Source: Planomonospora parontospora (GTDB lineage: Bacteria > Actinomycetota > Actinomycetes > Streptosporangiales > Streptosporangiaceae). From it: a stretch of DNA of 64,000 nucleotides. A program made the position numbers and the translations under genes. Under the pieces are notes generated by a model, which worked only from the letters and a program-made list of their open reading frames with translations, ran no database searches and was not told where the DNA came from. The stretch lies in contig BMQD01000017.1 in NCBI GenBank assembly GCA_014647935.1, positions 124,001-188,000 on the forward strand, read 5' to 3'. This document shows positions 27,007 to 34,736 of the stretch, piece by piece. The number at the start of each line of letters is the position of its first letter. The first letter of the stretch is position 1.

Positions 27007-27708
27007 TCAGGAGGCGGCGGGCCGGACCGGGGTGCGCCCGCGGGCCAGCAGCCACACCATGGCGCCCAGGGCGGCGATCTGCAGCGGCCAGCCCATCACG
27101 ATCTTGAGGATGCCCAGCTCGGCCACCGCGTCGTTCCCGCCGATCAAGTAGACCGGCGCCTGCACGGCCACCCGGACCACGCACGGGATCATCAGCAGCC
27201 AGGTGAGCCGGGAACAGAGCTTCACGACGGCCGGGTCGCTGCGCCAGGCCGTCGGGTCGCCGGTGACCGAGCCGATCAGGAAGCCGACCACCGGCCAGCG
27301 GGTGACGATCGAGATGAGCATCGCCACGGAGTAGCCCGCGTTGTAGAGGATGCCGGGCAGGTAGACGTCCTTGGCCTCGCCGGTGCGAGACGCGAAGAAC
27401 CAGCCGATGCCGATGCCGATCAGACTGTTGATCACATACTGCGGGGTGGAGCGCTGGACCAGCCGGGCCACCAGCAGGACCACCGCCGTGGAGGCGCTGA
27501 CGATCAGCGAGAGCTGCAACCGGGACGTGGCGATCCACATGACGGTGAAGACGGCCGTGGGCACGGCCGCCTCGATCACGCCCCGGATCCCGCCGAACGC
27601 CTTGGCGAGCTGGGACCGGATCGCGGCCTCCACCGTGTCGTGCGCGTCCTGCTCGGTGGTGGTCATCTGCTCTTTCACCGTTTTCCCACTTGCCGGTTCC
27701 GGGCCCAT
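27007..27708 (-). CDS. DUF3159 membrane protein
   Basis: This 233-residue membrane protein has about six hydrophobic segments and family motifs: LAKAFGGIRGVIEAAVPTAV near the N-terminus, SLIGIGIGWFFASRTGEAKD in the middle and KIVMGWPLQIAALGAMVW near the end. Function is unknown; the family is an actinobacterial membrane protein with position equivalent to Rv2693c. ATG at 27708 is preceded by GAGGGGACAG that overlaps the OB-fold gene stop, so the two genes are translationally coupled. A shorter start at 27666 (MTTTEQ) is possible. It ends the minus-strand operon that begins with the AI-2E or thioesterase gene. Confidence 0.88.
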   Translation of the reverse strand: MGPEPASGKTVKEQMTTTEQDAHDTVEAAIRSQLAKAFGGIRGVIEAAVPTAVFTVMWIATSRLQLSLIVSASTAVVLLVARLVQRSTPQYVINSLIGIGIGWFFASRTGEAKDVYLPGILYNAGYSVAMLISIVTRWPVVGFLIGSVTGDPTAWRSDPAVVKLCSRLTWLLMIPCVVRVAVQAPVYLIGGNDAVAELGILKIVMGWPLQIAALGAMVWLLARGRTPVRPAAS

Positions 27709-27716
27709 CTGTCCCC

Positions 27717-28112
27717 TCACACCCCGCCGGTAGGGCGGAGCTCGTAACGCGGGTTGAACATCACCTTCCGGCCGTCCTGCAGGCTGACGAGCCCTTCGGC
27801 CAGCACCATCCGGCCCGGCTCGATCCCGGCGATCCGCCGGCGCCCGAGCCAGATCAGGTCGATCACGTCCGAGCCGTCGTAGAGCTCCGCCTCGAGCGCG
27901 GGCGCGCCGCCCCTCGGCCTGAGGGTCACCGTCCGCAGTGTACCGGTCACGCAGAACCGGCGGCGTCCGGCACACGCGGCGATGGGCGTCGCGCCCTCCT
28001 CCCGGTCGAGCTCCTGGCGCAGCTCGTCCGCCTCCAGCTCGGCCTGGCTCGTCGCCAGCCGCCGGAAGAAGCCCCGCAACCCGCCCCGTCTGTGCGGCTC
28101 CTGCGAACTCAC
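27717..28112 (-). CDS. OB-fold nucleic-acid-binding protein
   Basis: This 131-residue protein has a helical N-terminus (LRGFFRRLATSQAELEADEL), then an OB-fold: VTGTLRTVTLRPRGGAPALE, AELYDGSDVIDLIWLGRRRI, IEPGRMVLAEGLVSLQDGR and VMFNPRYEL. It resembles Rv2694c of mycobacteria. Nucleic-acid binding is inferred from the fold (similar to the RecG/tRNA_anti wedge domain). GTG is preceded by GGAGAAGG. It lies between DUF3710 and DUF3159 genes, an order kept across actinobacteria. Confidence 0.88.
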   Translation of the reverse strand: MSSQEPHRRGGLRGFFRRLATSQAELEADELRQELDREEGATPIAACAGRRRFCVTGTLRTVTLRPRGGAPALEAELYDGSDVIDLIWLGRRRIAGIEPGRMVLAEGLVSLQDGRKVMFNPRYELRPTGGV

Positions 28113-28242
28113 GCCTTCTCCTTAACCCGCATATCGCCTCAGGGTACGCGATCCGCCCTGCCGGGGAGCTGCCCCCGGACCGGTGGCGGTCGGCGGCAGG
28201 CGGCGGTTCCCGGCGGTTCCCCGGCAGGGCGTCGCCGGGTCG

Positions 28243-28908
28243 TCAGCGGAGCTCGGCGATCTCCGGGCCGCGCTCGAACGGGTTGAGGTCGGGCTTCCCC
28301 GCCTCCGCCTGCCGGTCCATCGCCTGCCTGGCCTCGGGGGGCAGGCGCAGCTCGATCGACTCGTGCGGGGGCATGGGCTCGTCACCGCGGACCACCACGA
28401 TGTCGCGCACGACGTCCTCGAGGATCCCGGCGGCGCCGGCGTCCAGCGCGGCGCGCCCGCTGACCGCCGCCCGGAGGAACCAGCGCGGCCCGTCGATCCC
28501 GAGGTAGCGGACCGGCTGCGGGCCGCCCTCGCCCGGGACCTTCGCGGCCAGCTCGGTGCCGAACGGCCCCTGCCGCTCCTCCGCCGTGCCGCCGGCGCTC
28601 TTGACCGCCGCGGCCAGCTCGGCCCGGACCTCGTCCCAGATGCCGTTCCGTTTGGGCGCCGCGAAGGCCTGCACCTGCAGCGCACTCTCCTCGGCCAGCA
28701 CGACCGCGCCCACGATGCGGTCGCCGGCCAGGTTCAGCTGGATCTCGAAGCCGGGGCCGACCGGCACCCGCAACCCGCCGAGGTCGACCCGCTCCCGCTC
28801 GGGGTGCGGCTCCCCGGAGTCCCACGGGCCGGAGTCGCGGGCCGGGGCCTGCGCGACCTCCTCGACGGCGGCGGCCGGGGTCTCCTCGCGACGGCGACGT
28901 CCGAACAT
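28243..28908 (-). CDS. DUF3710 protein
   Basis: This 221-residue soluble protein is of unknown function. Family segments are MFGRRRREE at the N-terminus, VDLGGLRVPVGPGFEIQLNL, VVLAEESALQVQAFAAPKRN, GIWDEVRAELAAAVKSAGG and VRYLGIDGPRWFLRAAVSG. Lengths and motifs fit the actinobacterial DUF3710 family (Rv2696c-like), which is regularly next to dut. Start is ATG of MFGRRR; a GTG nine bases upstream is an alternative. It is separated from dut by 40 bases and lies in the same operon. Confidence 0.88.
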   Translation of the reverse strand: MFGRRRREETPAAAVEEVAQAPARDSGPWDSGEPHPERERVDLGGLRVPVGPGFEIQLNLAGDRIVGAVVLAEESALQVQAFAAPKRNGIWDEVRAELAAAVKSAGGTAEERQGPFGTELAAKVPGEGGPQPVRYLGIDGPRWFLRAAVSGRAALDAGAAGILEDVVRDIVVVRGDEPMPPHESIELRLPPEARQAMDRQAEAGKPDLNPFERGPEIAELR

Positions 28909-28948
28909 CTTCCTCACGCTCCTTGGAATGTCAGCGGCCGCTGAGACG

Positions 28949-29392
28949 TCAGCGGCCCGTGGACCCGAACCCGCCGGCGCCGCGCGCCGATCCGGGCAAC
29001 CGGTCCACCTCGTAGAACGCGGCCCGCTCCACCTTCTGGACGACGAGCTGCGCGATCCGGTCTCCCCGGCGCAGCCGTACCGCGTCCTTGGCGTCGGTGT
29101 TGAGCAGCGTCACCCGGATCTCGCCGCGGTAGCCCGCGTCGACGGTGCCCGGCGCGTTCACGATCGTCACGCCGTGCTCGGCGGCCAGGCCGGAGCGCGG
29201 GTGGACGAACGCGGCGTAGCCGTCGGGCAGGGCGATCGCCACCCCGGTGCCCACGGTGGCCCGCTCGCCGGGGAGCAGCTCGACGTCCTGCGCGGCGCGC
29301 AGGTCCGCCCCGGCGTCGCCCGGATGCGCGTAGGACGGCAGCGGCAGTCCGGCGTCGAGCCGGTGGATCAGCACCTCGACCTGGTGGGTCAC
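28949..29392 (-). CDS. dut: dUTP diphosphatase
   Basis: Dut hydrolyses dUTP to dUMP and pyrophosphate, keeping uracil out of DNA and feeding dTMP synthesis. The 147-residue protein has the five trimeric dUTPase motifs: [12 protein letters not shown] (1), [11 protein letters not shown] (2), [16 protein letters not shown] (3), [13 protein letters not shown] (4) and the C-terminal [14 protein letters not shown] (5) that closes over the active site. GTG overlaps the thioesterase stop by four bases. It sits in the conserved dut-DUF3710-OB-DUF3159 operon. Confidence 0.97.
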   Translation of the reverse strand: MTHQVEVLIHRLDAGLPLPSYAHPGDAGADLRAAQDVELLPGERATVGTGVAIALPDGYAAFVHPRSGLAAEHGVTIVNAPGTVDAGYRGEIRVTLLNTDAKDAVRLRRGDRIAQLVVQKVERAAFYEVDRLPGSARGAGGFGSTGR

Positions 29393-29943
29393 GGATTCAC
29401 CTCGTACTCATGGTGCTCGGCGAGGATGGCCTGGGCATCGCCGTGCTCGGCGAAGTGCTCCATGCCGACCTCGATGAAGAGAGCGGCGGCGCGCACGGCG
29501 ACCGGGCCGTCCGGGGCGCCGGCCCGCCCCTCCGCTTCAAGATATGCCTTCCGGCCGGACATGCCGGTGCACCAGGCGCGCAGGTGCAGCGTGGTTCCCA
29601 CGGGGACCGGCGCGAGATAGTCGGTCTCCAGCCGCCCGGTGACGTAGGGGCGCTGGAACAGCCAGACGGACATGCCGATGACCTCGTCCATCGCCGCGGC
29701 CAGCACGCCGCCGTGCGCGAGGCCCGGCGCCCCCTGGTGCGCCTCACCCACCGTGAACTCCGCGGTCACCGTGACCCCGTCGGGGGTGACGGCCGACAGG
29801 TGCAGGCCGGTCGGGTGGCGGTCGCCGCAGCCGAAGCAGCGGCTGTAGTGCGAGCCGAGCGGGCTGCCGGGCGCGGGCGCCCCGGGAAGCGGCTCCGGCA
29901 GCGTCGCGCCGGGCGGAGGGGTGGTGATGGCGGAACGGGTCAC
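29389..29943 (-). CDS. PaaI-family hotdog thioesterase
   Basis: This 184-residue hotdog-fold protein of the PaaI/4HBT group probably hydrolyses acyl-CoA thioesters. The core is [22 protein letters not shown] (a His-Gly-Gly motif with the catalytic Asp/Glu) and [16 protein letters not shown]. An upstream motif [19 protein letters not shown] contains two closely spaced cysteines (CFGC), common in actinobacterial members. Substrate is unknown. GTG is 11 bases after the AI-2E stop and overlaps dut at the other end, so it is in the same operon. Confidence 0.88.
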   Translation of the reverse strand: MTRSAITTPPPGATLPEPLPGAPAPGSPLGSHYSRCFGCGDRHPTGLHLSAVTPDGVTVTAEFTVGEAHQGAPGLAHGGVLAAAMDEVIGMSVWLFQRPYVTGRLETDYLAPVPVGTTLHLRAWCTGMSGRKAYLEAEGRAGAPDGPVAVRAAALFIEVGMEHFAEHGDAQAILAEHHEYEVNP

Positions 29944-29954
29944 GTGGCAGAACG

Positions 29955-31343
29955 TTACCCTCTGGACTGCGGCGATCCGTCATCCGCGGGCGAGCCCGGC
30001 TCGCGGCGCGCGGGTTCCGGAGCGGGCGGCCCCCCGGCGGGGTCCGGCGGGGACTGGGCGGAGCCCCGCGGCGGCGCCGCGGGATCCGCCGCGGGCCGCG
30101 TGGCGTCCGGCACGGGCTGCGCGGCCTCGGAAACGGGCTGTGCCGCCCGGGGCACCGGTTGCGCGGCCTCAGGCACGGGCTGTGCCGCCTGGGGCGCGGG
30201 CTGCGCGGCCTCGGGCACCGGCCGCGCGGGGTCCGGCGGAGCGGATCCGGAGGCCACCGGGGACGACGCGGGCGGCAGGGCGGCCGGCGCGCCCCTCATC
30301 AGCTCGGGCACTGCCCGGTAGACGACCGCGGCGATCGGCACGGCCACCGCGGCGCCGGCGATGCCCGCGATGATGCCGCCGACGGCCAGCACCAGGATGA
30401 TGGCCAGGGGGTGGAAGTTCACCGCCCGGCCGACGATCAGCGGCTGCAGCACGTGGTTCTCCAGCTGCTGCTCGACCAGCAGGATGCCCAGGAAGACCAG
30501 GGCGTAGATCGGACCCTGGGCACCGAGGGTCACCAGGGTGGCGACGGCCCCGGCGAAGAAGATGCCGACGATCGGGATGAAGCTCGCCAGGAAGATGAGC
30601 ACGGCCAGGGGCGCCCAGAGCGGCACCCCCATCCCGGCCAGCACGATGCCCATGATGACGCCGTGCACCGCCGCGACCGCCACGGTCCCCTGGACGTAGT
30701 GGGAGAGCGTCACCCAGGCGGCCCGCCCGGCCCGGTCCACCCGGGGCGCGGCCGAGCCGAACGCCCGCAGGAACCAGGCCCAGATCCGGTCGCCGTCCTT
30801 CAGCAGGAAGAAGGTGACGAACAGCAGCAGCACGAGCGAGGCGAGGACCTCCAGTGCGACGGTGGCGCCGGTGAGGACAGTGGTGGTGATCATCTCGCGC
30901 TGCACGTTGATCAGCTTGGTGAGCTGTCCCACCCACTCGGAGAGCTGGTTCGGCTGCACGTGCAGCGGGCCGGTGTAGAGCCAGTTCTCCACCGTCCTGG
31001 CGGTCGCCTGCACCTGGTCGAGCAGGCGGGGGAACTCCTCGTTGGCCCGCACCCCGATGATCCACCCGGTGCCGCCCAGCACCGCGAGCGCGATCAGCAT
31101 GGTGACCCACGTGGCGTAGATCGGCCGCAGGCCCATGCGCCGGAGCCTGCGGGTGACCGGGAAGAGCAGCGCGGTGAGCAGCAGCGCGATGGCCACCGGC
31201 AGCATGACGATGTGCAGGGTGGCCACGAACGACGCCGCGTAGAAGACGGCCCAGCCGATGATGATCAGGCACAGGCTCCACACGGCCAGGCGGAGCAGCG
31301 TACGGGGCACCAACTGCGTCAGACGTTCCCGGTCGGAGATCAC
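29955..31343 (-). CDS. AI-2E family (PerM/TqsA) membrane permease with repetitive C-terminal tail
   Basis: This 462-residue protein has about eight membrane segments of the AI-2E transporter family (PerM, DUF20). Landmarks are VMLPVAIALLLTALLFPVTR, the FVTFFLLKDGDRIWAWF segment and a LVEQQLENHVLQPLIVGRAV motif just before the last helices. Family members export AI-2 or other small molecules or act as ion antiporters; the substrate here is unknown. The last 110 residues form a hydrophilic tail that includes five copies of a seven-residue unit of the form PVPEAAQ. GTG is the start; the RBS is weak. It is followed at 11 bases by the thioesterase gene. Confidence 0.88.
   Translation of the reverse strand: MISDRERLTQLVPRTLLRLAVWSLCLIIIGWAVFYAASFVATLHIVMLPVAIALLLTALLFPVTRRLRRMGLRPIYATWVTMLIALAVLGGTGWIIGVRANEEFPRLLDQVQATARTVENWLYTGPLHVQPNQLSEWVGQLTKLINVQREMITTTVLTGATVALEVLASLVLLLFVTFFLLKDGDRIWAWFLRAFGSAAPRVDRAGRAAWVTLSHYVQGTVAVAAVHGVIMGIVLAGMGVPLWAPLAVLIFLASFIPIVGIFFAGAVATLVTLGAQGPIYALVFLGILLVEQQLENHVLQPLIVGRAVNFHPLAIILVLAVGGIIAGIAGAAVAVPIAAVVYRAVPELMRGAPAALPPASSPVASGSAPPDPARPVPEAAQPAPQAAQPVPEAAQPVPRAAQPVSEAAQPVPDATRPAADPAAPPRGSAQSPPDPAGGPPAPEPARREPGSPADDGSPQSRG
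30121..30225. repeat. five tandem 21-base repeats in the AI-2E gene
   Basis: Five exact 21-base periods (30121, 30142, 30163, 30184, 30205) of the form GCGGCCTCGGGCACCGGCTGC-like sequence encode the heptapeptide tail repeat on the minus strand. The copies differ at several positions, so they are not recent perfect duplications. Confidence 0.85.
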
Positions 31344-31411
31344 GGGTTCCAGACTGGCACGCTCCGGCCGCGAGCGCGCGCGGTTATCGCCCAGCGGGGA
31401 ATCCGGGACGG

Positions 31412-31444
31412 GGAGGGGACCGGCCGCCCGGGCCGGTCCCCTCC
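31412..31444 (-). terminator. strong hairpin after the Cys-rich peptide gene
   Basis: GGAGGGGACCGGCC (31412-31425) pairs perfectly with GGCCGGTCCCCTCC (31431-31444) around a five-base loop: 14 pairs, almost all G-C. On the minus strand it begins 15 bases after the peptide stop codon and separates it from the AI-2E gene. There is no U-tract. Confidence 0.7.
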
Positions 31445-31458
31445 GCGGTGGATCCGGG

Positions 31459-31533
31459 TCAGCGCTCCCCCGGCGGCCCGGAGATCACCCGGTCCTCGAG
31501 GTAGCAGCTGCAGCTGCCGCATCCTGGCGTCAT
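31459..31533 (-). CDS. 24-residue Cys-rich small protein
   Basis: A 24-codon ORF begins MTPGCGSCSCYLEDRVIS and ends SGPPGER. Three cysteines are packed as CxxCxC at residues 5-10, enough for a small metal or disulfide site. I do not recognise a family. The case for a real gene is the strong Shine-Dalgarno GGGAGG six bases before ATG, high-GC third positions, a 14-pair hairpin right after the stop, and position as a separate unit between valS and the AI-2E gene on the same strand. The SD is part of a 12-base perfect inverted repeat with a segment 41 bases upstream, so translation could be controlled by RNA folding. It could also be a cysteine-sensing leader peptide. Confidence 0.55.
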   Translation of the reverse strand: MTPGCGSCSCYLEDRVISGPPGER

Positions 31534-31598
31534 CTCTGTCCTCCCTCACCTGTCGTGGTTCGACCGTACGCCGGGAACGGCCGACGGGGAGGACAGAG
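31534..31598 (-). promoter_or_regulatory. inverted repeat that can mask the SD of the Cys-rich peptide gene
   Basis: On the plus strand CTCTGTCCTCCC (31534-31545) and GGGAGGACAGAG (31587-31598) are perfect reverse complements 41 bases apart. On the minus-strand transcript the arm next to the start codon contains the Shine-Dalgarno GGGAGG. Pairing would hide it. The outer arm can instead pair with 31613-31621, giving two mutually exclusive structures. Confidence 0.5.
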
Positions 31599-31621
31599 TC
31601 GTGTGCTCTCGCGTCCTCCCC
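31586..31621 (-). terminator. hairpin downstream of valS
   Basis: GGGGAGGAC (31586-31594) pairs with GTCCTCCCC (31613-31621), and inside it AGAG pairs with CTCT around TCGTGTG. It is 30-65 bases past the valS stop codon and could end that transcript. It shares one arm with the SD-masking repeat of the following small gene. Confidence 0.5.
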
Positions 31622-31650
31622 GCCGGCGCGCCTCCTCGGCGCACTCCGCG

Positions 31651-34200
31651 TCAGGCCAGGGTCACCTCCACGGCGAGGTCGCCCTCGCCGGGCTCCAAGA
31701 CGAACTCCTCGACGGCGCCGGCGCCGCACAGGTCGTCCTGCGCCCGCCGCAGCAGGTCCGCCCGGGCGCCGCGGGCGGTCAGCCGGGAGACCTCGGCGCG
31801 CATGGAGAGCTTGGCGTCGGACTTGGCCCTGCGGATCCGGCCGAGGACGCCGGCCACGACGGGGAGCAGTTCCGGGTCGCCGTCGCGGGCGGCGGGCACG
31901 GGCCAGGCGGCCCGGTGGACCGAGCCCTCCCGCCACCACGACCAGACCTCCTCGGTGACGAACGGCAGGAACGGCGCGAACAGCCGGAGCACGACGTCCA
32001 GCGCCTCACGCAACGCCGCGTGGGCCGAGCGGGCGGCCGCCCCACCGGACTCCCCCGACTCCCCGCCGTACGCCCTGGCCTTGACCAGTTCCAGGTAGTC
32101 GTCGCAGAACTCCCAGAAGAACCGCTCGGTCCGCTCCAGCGCCCGCGTGTAGTCGTAGGCCTCGAACGCCTCGGTGGCCTCGCGGACCACCTCGTCCAGC
32201 CGGGCCAGCATGGACAGGTCCAGCGGCTCGGTCACCTCGGCGTGCCGGGTCTCCGGCCCGTCCGGGTCACCGAAGCCCAGGACGAACCGCGAGGCGTTCA
32301 GGATCTTGATCGCCAGGCGGCGGCCGACCTTGATCTGGCCGGTGTCGAAGGCCGTGTCGGTGCCGAGACGGCCGCTGGCCGCCCAGTAGCGGACCGCGTC
32401 GGAGCCGTACTCCTCCAGCATGCCCATCGGCGTGACGACGTTGCCCTTGGACTTGGACATCTTCTTGCGGTCCGGGTCGAGGATCCACCCGGAGAGGGTC
32501 GTGTTGCGCCAGGGCAGCGCGGCGTGCTCCAGGTGGGAGCGGACCACGGTGGAGAACAGCCACGTGCGGATGATGTCGTGGCCCTGCGGGCGCAGGTCCA
32601 TCGGGAAGACCCGCCGGAACAGGTCCTCGTCCCGCTCCCAGCCGCCGGCGATCTGCGGGGTCAGCGAGGAGGTGGCCCAGGTGTCCATGACGTCCGGGTC
32701 GCCGGTGAAGCCGTCCGGCTTGCCGCGCTGCTCCTCGGTGTAGCCCGGCGGCACGTCGCTGGAGGGGTCGATCGGGAGCACGGACTCGTCGGGGACGATC
32801 GGTGAGGAGCGGTCGGGCTCCCCGCCCGAGTCCAGCGGGTACCAGACCGGGATCGGCACGCCGAAGAAGCGCTGCCGGGAGATCAGCCAGTCGCCCGCCA
32901 GGCCCTCGACCCAGTTGTCGTAACGGGCCTTCATGTGCGGCGGGTGCCAGGACAGCTCGGCGCCCCGGGCCAGCAGTTCCTCCCGCAGCGCGCGGTCCCG
33001 TCCGCCGTTGCGGATGTACCACTGGCGGGTGGTGACGATCTCCAGGGGCTTGTCGCCCTTCTCGAAGAACTTCACCGGCCGCTTCACCGGCCTCGGCTCG
33101 CCCTCCATCTCGCCGGAGGCCCGCAGCAGCTCCACGATCCGCTCGCGGGCGCCGTGCGCGGTCTTCCCGGCCAGCTCGCCGTACGGCTCGGCGGGCACGC
33201 CCTGGGGCGGGTCGGGGAGCAGCCGGCCGTCCCGGCCGACGACCCCCCGGGTGGGCAGGTCGAGCTCCCGCCACCACAGGACGTCGGTGAGGTCGCCGAA
33301 GGTGCAGACCATCGCGATGCCGGACCCCTTGTCGGGCTCGGCCAGGTGGTGGGCGAGCACGGGCACCTCGACCCCGAACAGCGGGGTGCGGACCGTGGTG
33401 CCGAACAGCGGCCGGTAACGCTCGTCGTCCGGGTGGGCCACCAGGGCGACGCAGGCCGGGACCAGCTCGGGCCGGGTCGTCTCGATCCAGACCCGCTCCC
33501 CCGACGGCGCGGTGAAGCCGATCCGGTGGAACGCGCCGGGGTGCTCGCGGTCCTCCAGCTCGGCCTGGGCCACGGCCGTGCGGAAGGTGACGTCCCAGAG
33601 CGTGGGCCCCTCCGCCAGGTAGGCCTCGCCCCGGGCGAGGTTGCGCAGGAACGCGCGCTGCGAGGCGGCCCGCGCGCGGCCGTCGATGGTGGCGTACGTC
33701 ATGGACCAGTCGACCGACAGGCCCAGGCGCCGCCACAGCTCCTCGAAGACCTTCTCGTCGGAGATGGTGAGCCGCTCGCACAGCTCGATGAAGTTGCGCC
33801 GGCTGATCGGGATCTGCTGTTTCCCGGGCGCGGCCGGGGGCCGGAAGTCCGGGTCGTAGGGGACGGACGGGTCGCAGCGCACGCCGAAGTGGTTCTGCAC
33901 GCGCCGCTCGGTGGGCAGGCCGTTGTCGTCCCAGCCCATCGGGTAGAAGACCTCGCGGCCGCGCATCCGCTGGAAACGGGCGATCGTGTCGGTGTGGGTG
34001 TAGGAGAAGACGTGGCCGACGTGCAGGGAGCCGGAGACCGTCGGCGGCGGGGTGTCGATCGAGTAGACCTCGTCCCGCGTGCGCGAGCGGTCGAAGCGGT
34101 AGGTGCCCTCGGCCTCCCAGCGGGCCGCCCATACGGACTCCAGGCCGGCGAGAGTCGGTTTCTCGGGCATGGGCGCGGGGCGTGATCGCTGGTTCGTCAT
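31651..34200 (-). CDS. valS: valine--tRNA ligase
   Basis: ValRS charges tRNA-Val and edits mischarged threonine. The 849-residue class Ia enzyme has the HIGH-type motif [19 protein letters not shown] near residue 60 and KMSKS in [17 protein letters not shown] at about 580. The CP1 editing domain lies between them ([16 protein letters not shown]). The anticodon-binding domain follows, with [20 protein letters not shown]. It is shorter than E. coli ValRS (951) and ends in a reduced tail, as in the compact actinobacterial form. ATG at 34200 follows AGGAGG at a very short distance; a second ATG (MPEKPTLAG) ten codons later may be used. It is transcribed alone, divergent from the DUF4235 gene. Confidence 0.96.
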   Translation of the reverse strand: MTNQRSRPAPMPEKPTLAGLESVWAARWEAEGTYRFDRSRTRDEVYSIDTPPPTVSGSLHVGHVFSYTHTDTIARFQRMRGREVFYPMGWDDNGLPTERRVQNHFGVRCDPSVPYDPDFRPPAAPGKQQIPISRRNFIELCERLTISDEKVFEELWRRLGLSVDWSMTYATIDGRARAASQRAFLRNLARGEAYLAEGPTLWDVTFRTAVAQAELEDREHPGAFHRIGFTAPSGERVWIETTRPELVPACVALVAHPDDERYRPLFGTTVRTPLFGVEVPVLAHHLAEPDKGSGIAMVCTFGDLTDVLWWRELDLPTRGVVGRDGRLLPDPPQGVPAEPYGELAGKTAHGARERIVELLRASGEMEGEPRPVKRPVKFFEKGDKPLEIVTTRQWYIRNGGRDRALREELLARGAELSWHPPHMKARYDNWVEGLAGDWLISRQRFFGVPIPVWYPLDSGGEPDRSSPIVPDESVLPIDPSSDVPPGYTEEQRGKPDGFTGDPDVMDTWATSSLTPQIAGGWERDEDLFRRVFPMDLRPQGHDIIRTWLFSTVVRSHLEHAALPWRNTTLSGWILDPDRKKMSKSKGNVVTPMGMLEEYGSDAVRYWAASGRLGTDTAFDTGQIKVGRRLAIKILNASRFVLGFGDPDGPETRHAEVTEPLDLSMLARLDEVVREATEAFEAYDYTRALERTERFFWEFCDDYLELVKARAYGGESGESGGAAARSAHAALREALDVVLRLFAPFLPFVTEEVWSWWREGSVHRAAWPVPAARDGDPELLPVVAGVLGRIRRAKSDAKLSMRAEVSRLTARGARADLLRRAQDDLCGAGAVEEFVLEPGEGDLAVEVTLA

Positions 34201-34307
34201 GCCTCCTGATGGTATGGCTTCACCTGATCCGCCGCTGAAGGAGACTAGTGTTCGTTATCCGAGGGGAATCATCGGATGCGGCGCCGCCGTCGAGGAGGAG
34301 GAGCACT

Positions 34308-34604
34308 GTGACCGACGAGAAGGAGAAGCAGGACCTGGCGTGGAAGGCCGTCGGCGGCCTGGTGGGGTTCGCCACGGCGTGGGCCGCCAAGAAGGTCCTG
34401 TCGGTCGTCTGGGAGAAGACGACGGGCAAGAAGCCCCCGGCGGACCACGACTCCCTCGACGTCAGCCTCGCCGAGGCGATCGGCTACGCCGTGGTGATGG
34501 GCGTGGGCATGCAGGTGGCGCAGATCGTGATGGCCCGCACCGCCAGGAGGCGCTACGACGCCTGGCGGGCGCTGAAGGACGCCGCCCGCGACGTCGTCGA
34601 CTGA
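34308..34604 (+). CDS. DUF4235 small membrane protein
   Basis: This 98-residue protein of the actinobacterial DUF4235 family is of unknown function. The N-terminal segment LAWKAVGGLVGFATAWAAKKVLSVVWEKTTGKKPP is followed by DVSLAEAIGYAVVMGVGMQV, giving two short membrane-associated helices. The C-terminus is basic (MARTARRRYDAWRALK). GTG lies eight bases after a run of GAGGAGGAGG. It is divergent from valS and convergent with otsA, with an 18-base tandem-repeat block between it and otsA. Confidence 0.85.
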   Translation: MTDEKEKQDLAWKAVGGLVGFATAWAAKKVLSVVWEKTTGKKPPADHDSLDVSLAEAIGYAVVMGVGMQVAQIVMARTARRRYDAWRALKDAARDVVD

Positions 34605-34645
34605 GGCGGGGCGCCCTCCCGGCGGTGCGGGCCACCGCGGGAAGC

Positions 34646-34734
34646 GGTCAGGACTCCGGAGCCGCCAGGGCTCCGGAGCCGCTCAGGACCCAGGAGCCCC
34701 TCAGGACTCAGGAGCCGCTCAGCGCTCCGGAGCC
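34646..34734. repeat. five tandem ~18-base repeats between DUF4235 and otsA genes
   Basis: Copies begin at 34646, 34664 (17 bases), 34681, 34699 and 34717, with unit GCTCAGGACTCCGGAGCC and one to three differences each. A sixth degenerate copy runs into the otsA stop codon. Most units contain the self-complementary CTCCGGAG, so the transcript can fold into several stems; the block may act as a terminator for the two converging genes. Confidence 0.8.
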
Positions 34735-34736
34735 GC

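Noticed and set aside
34201-34307. T-box leader for valS
   Set aside because: No T-box bulge (TGGN'CC) or specifier stem is visible, and the gap upstream of valS is shared with the divergent DUF4235 promoter and is too short for a classical T-box leader.
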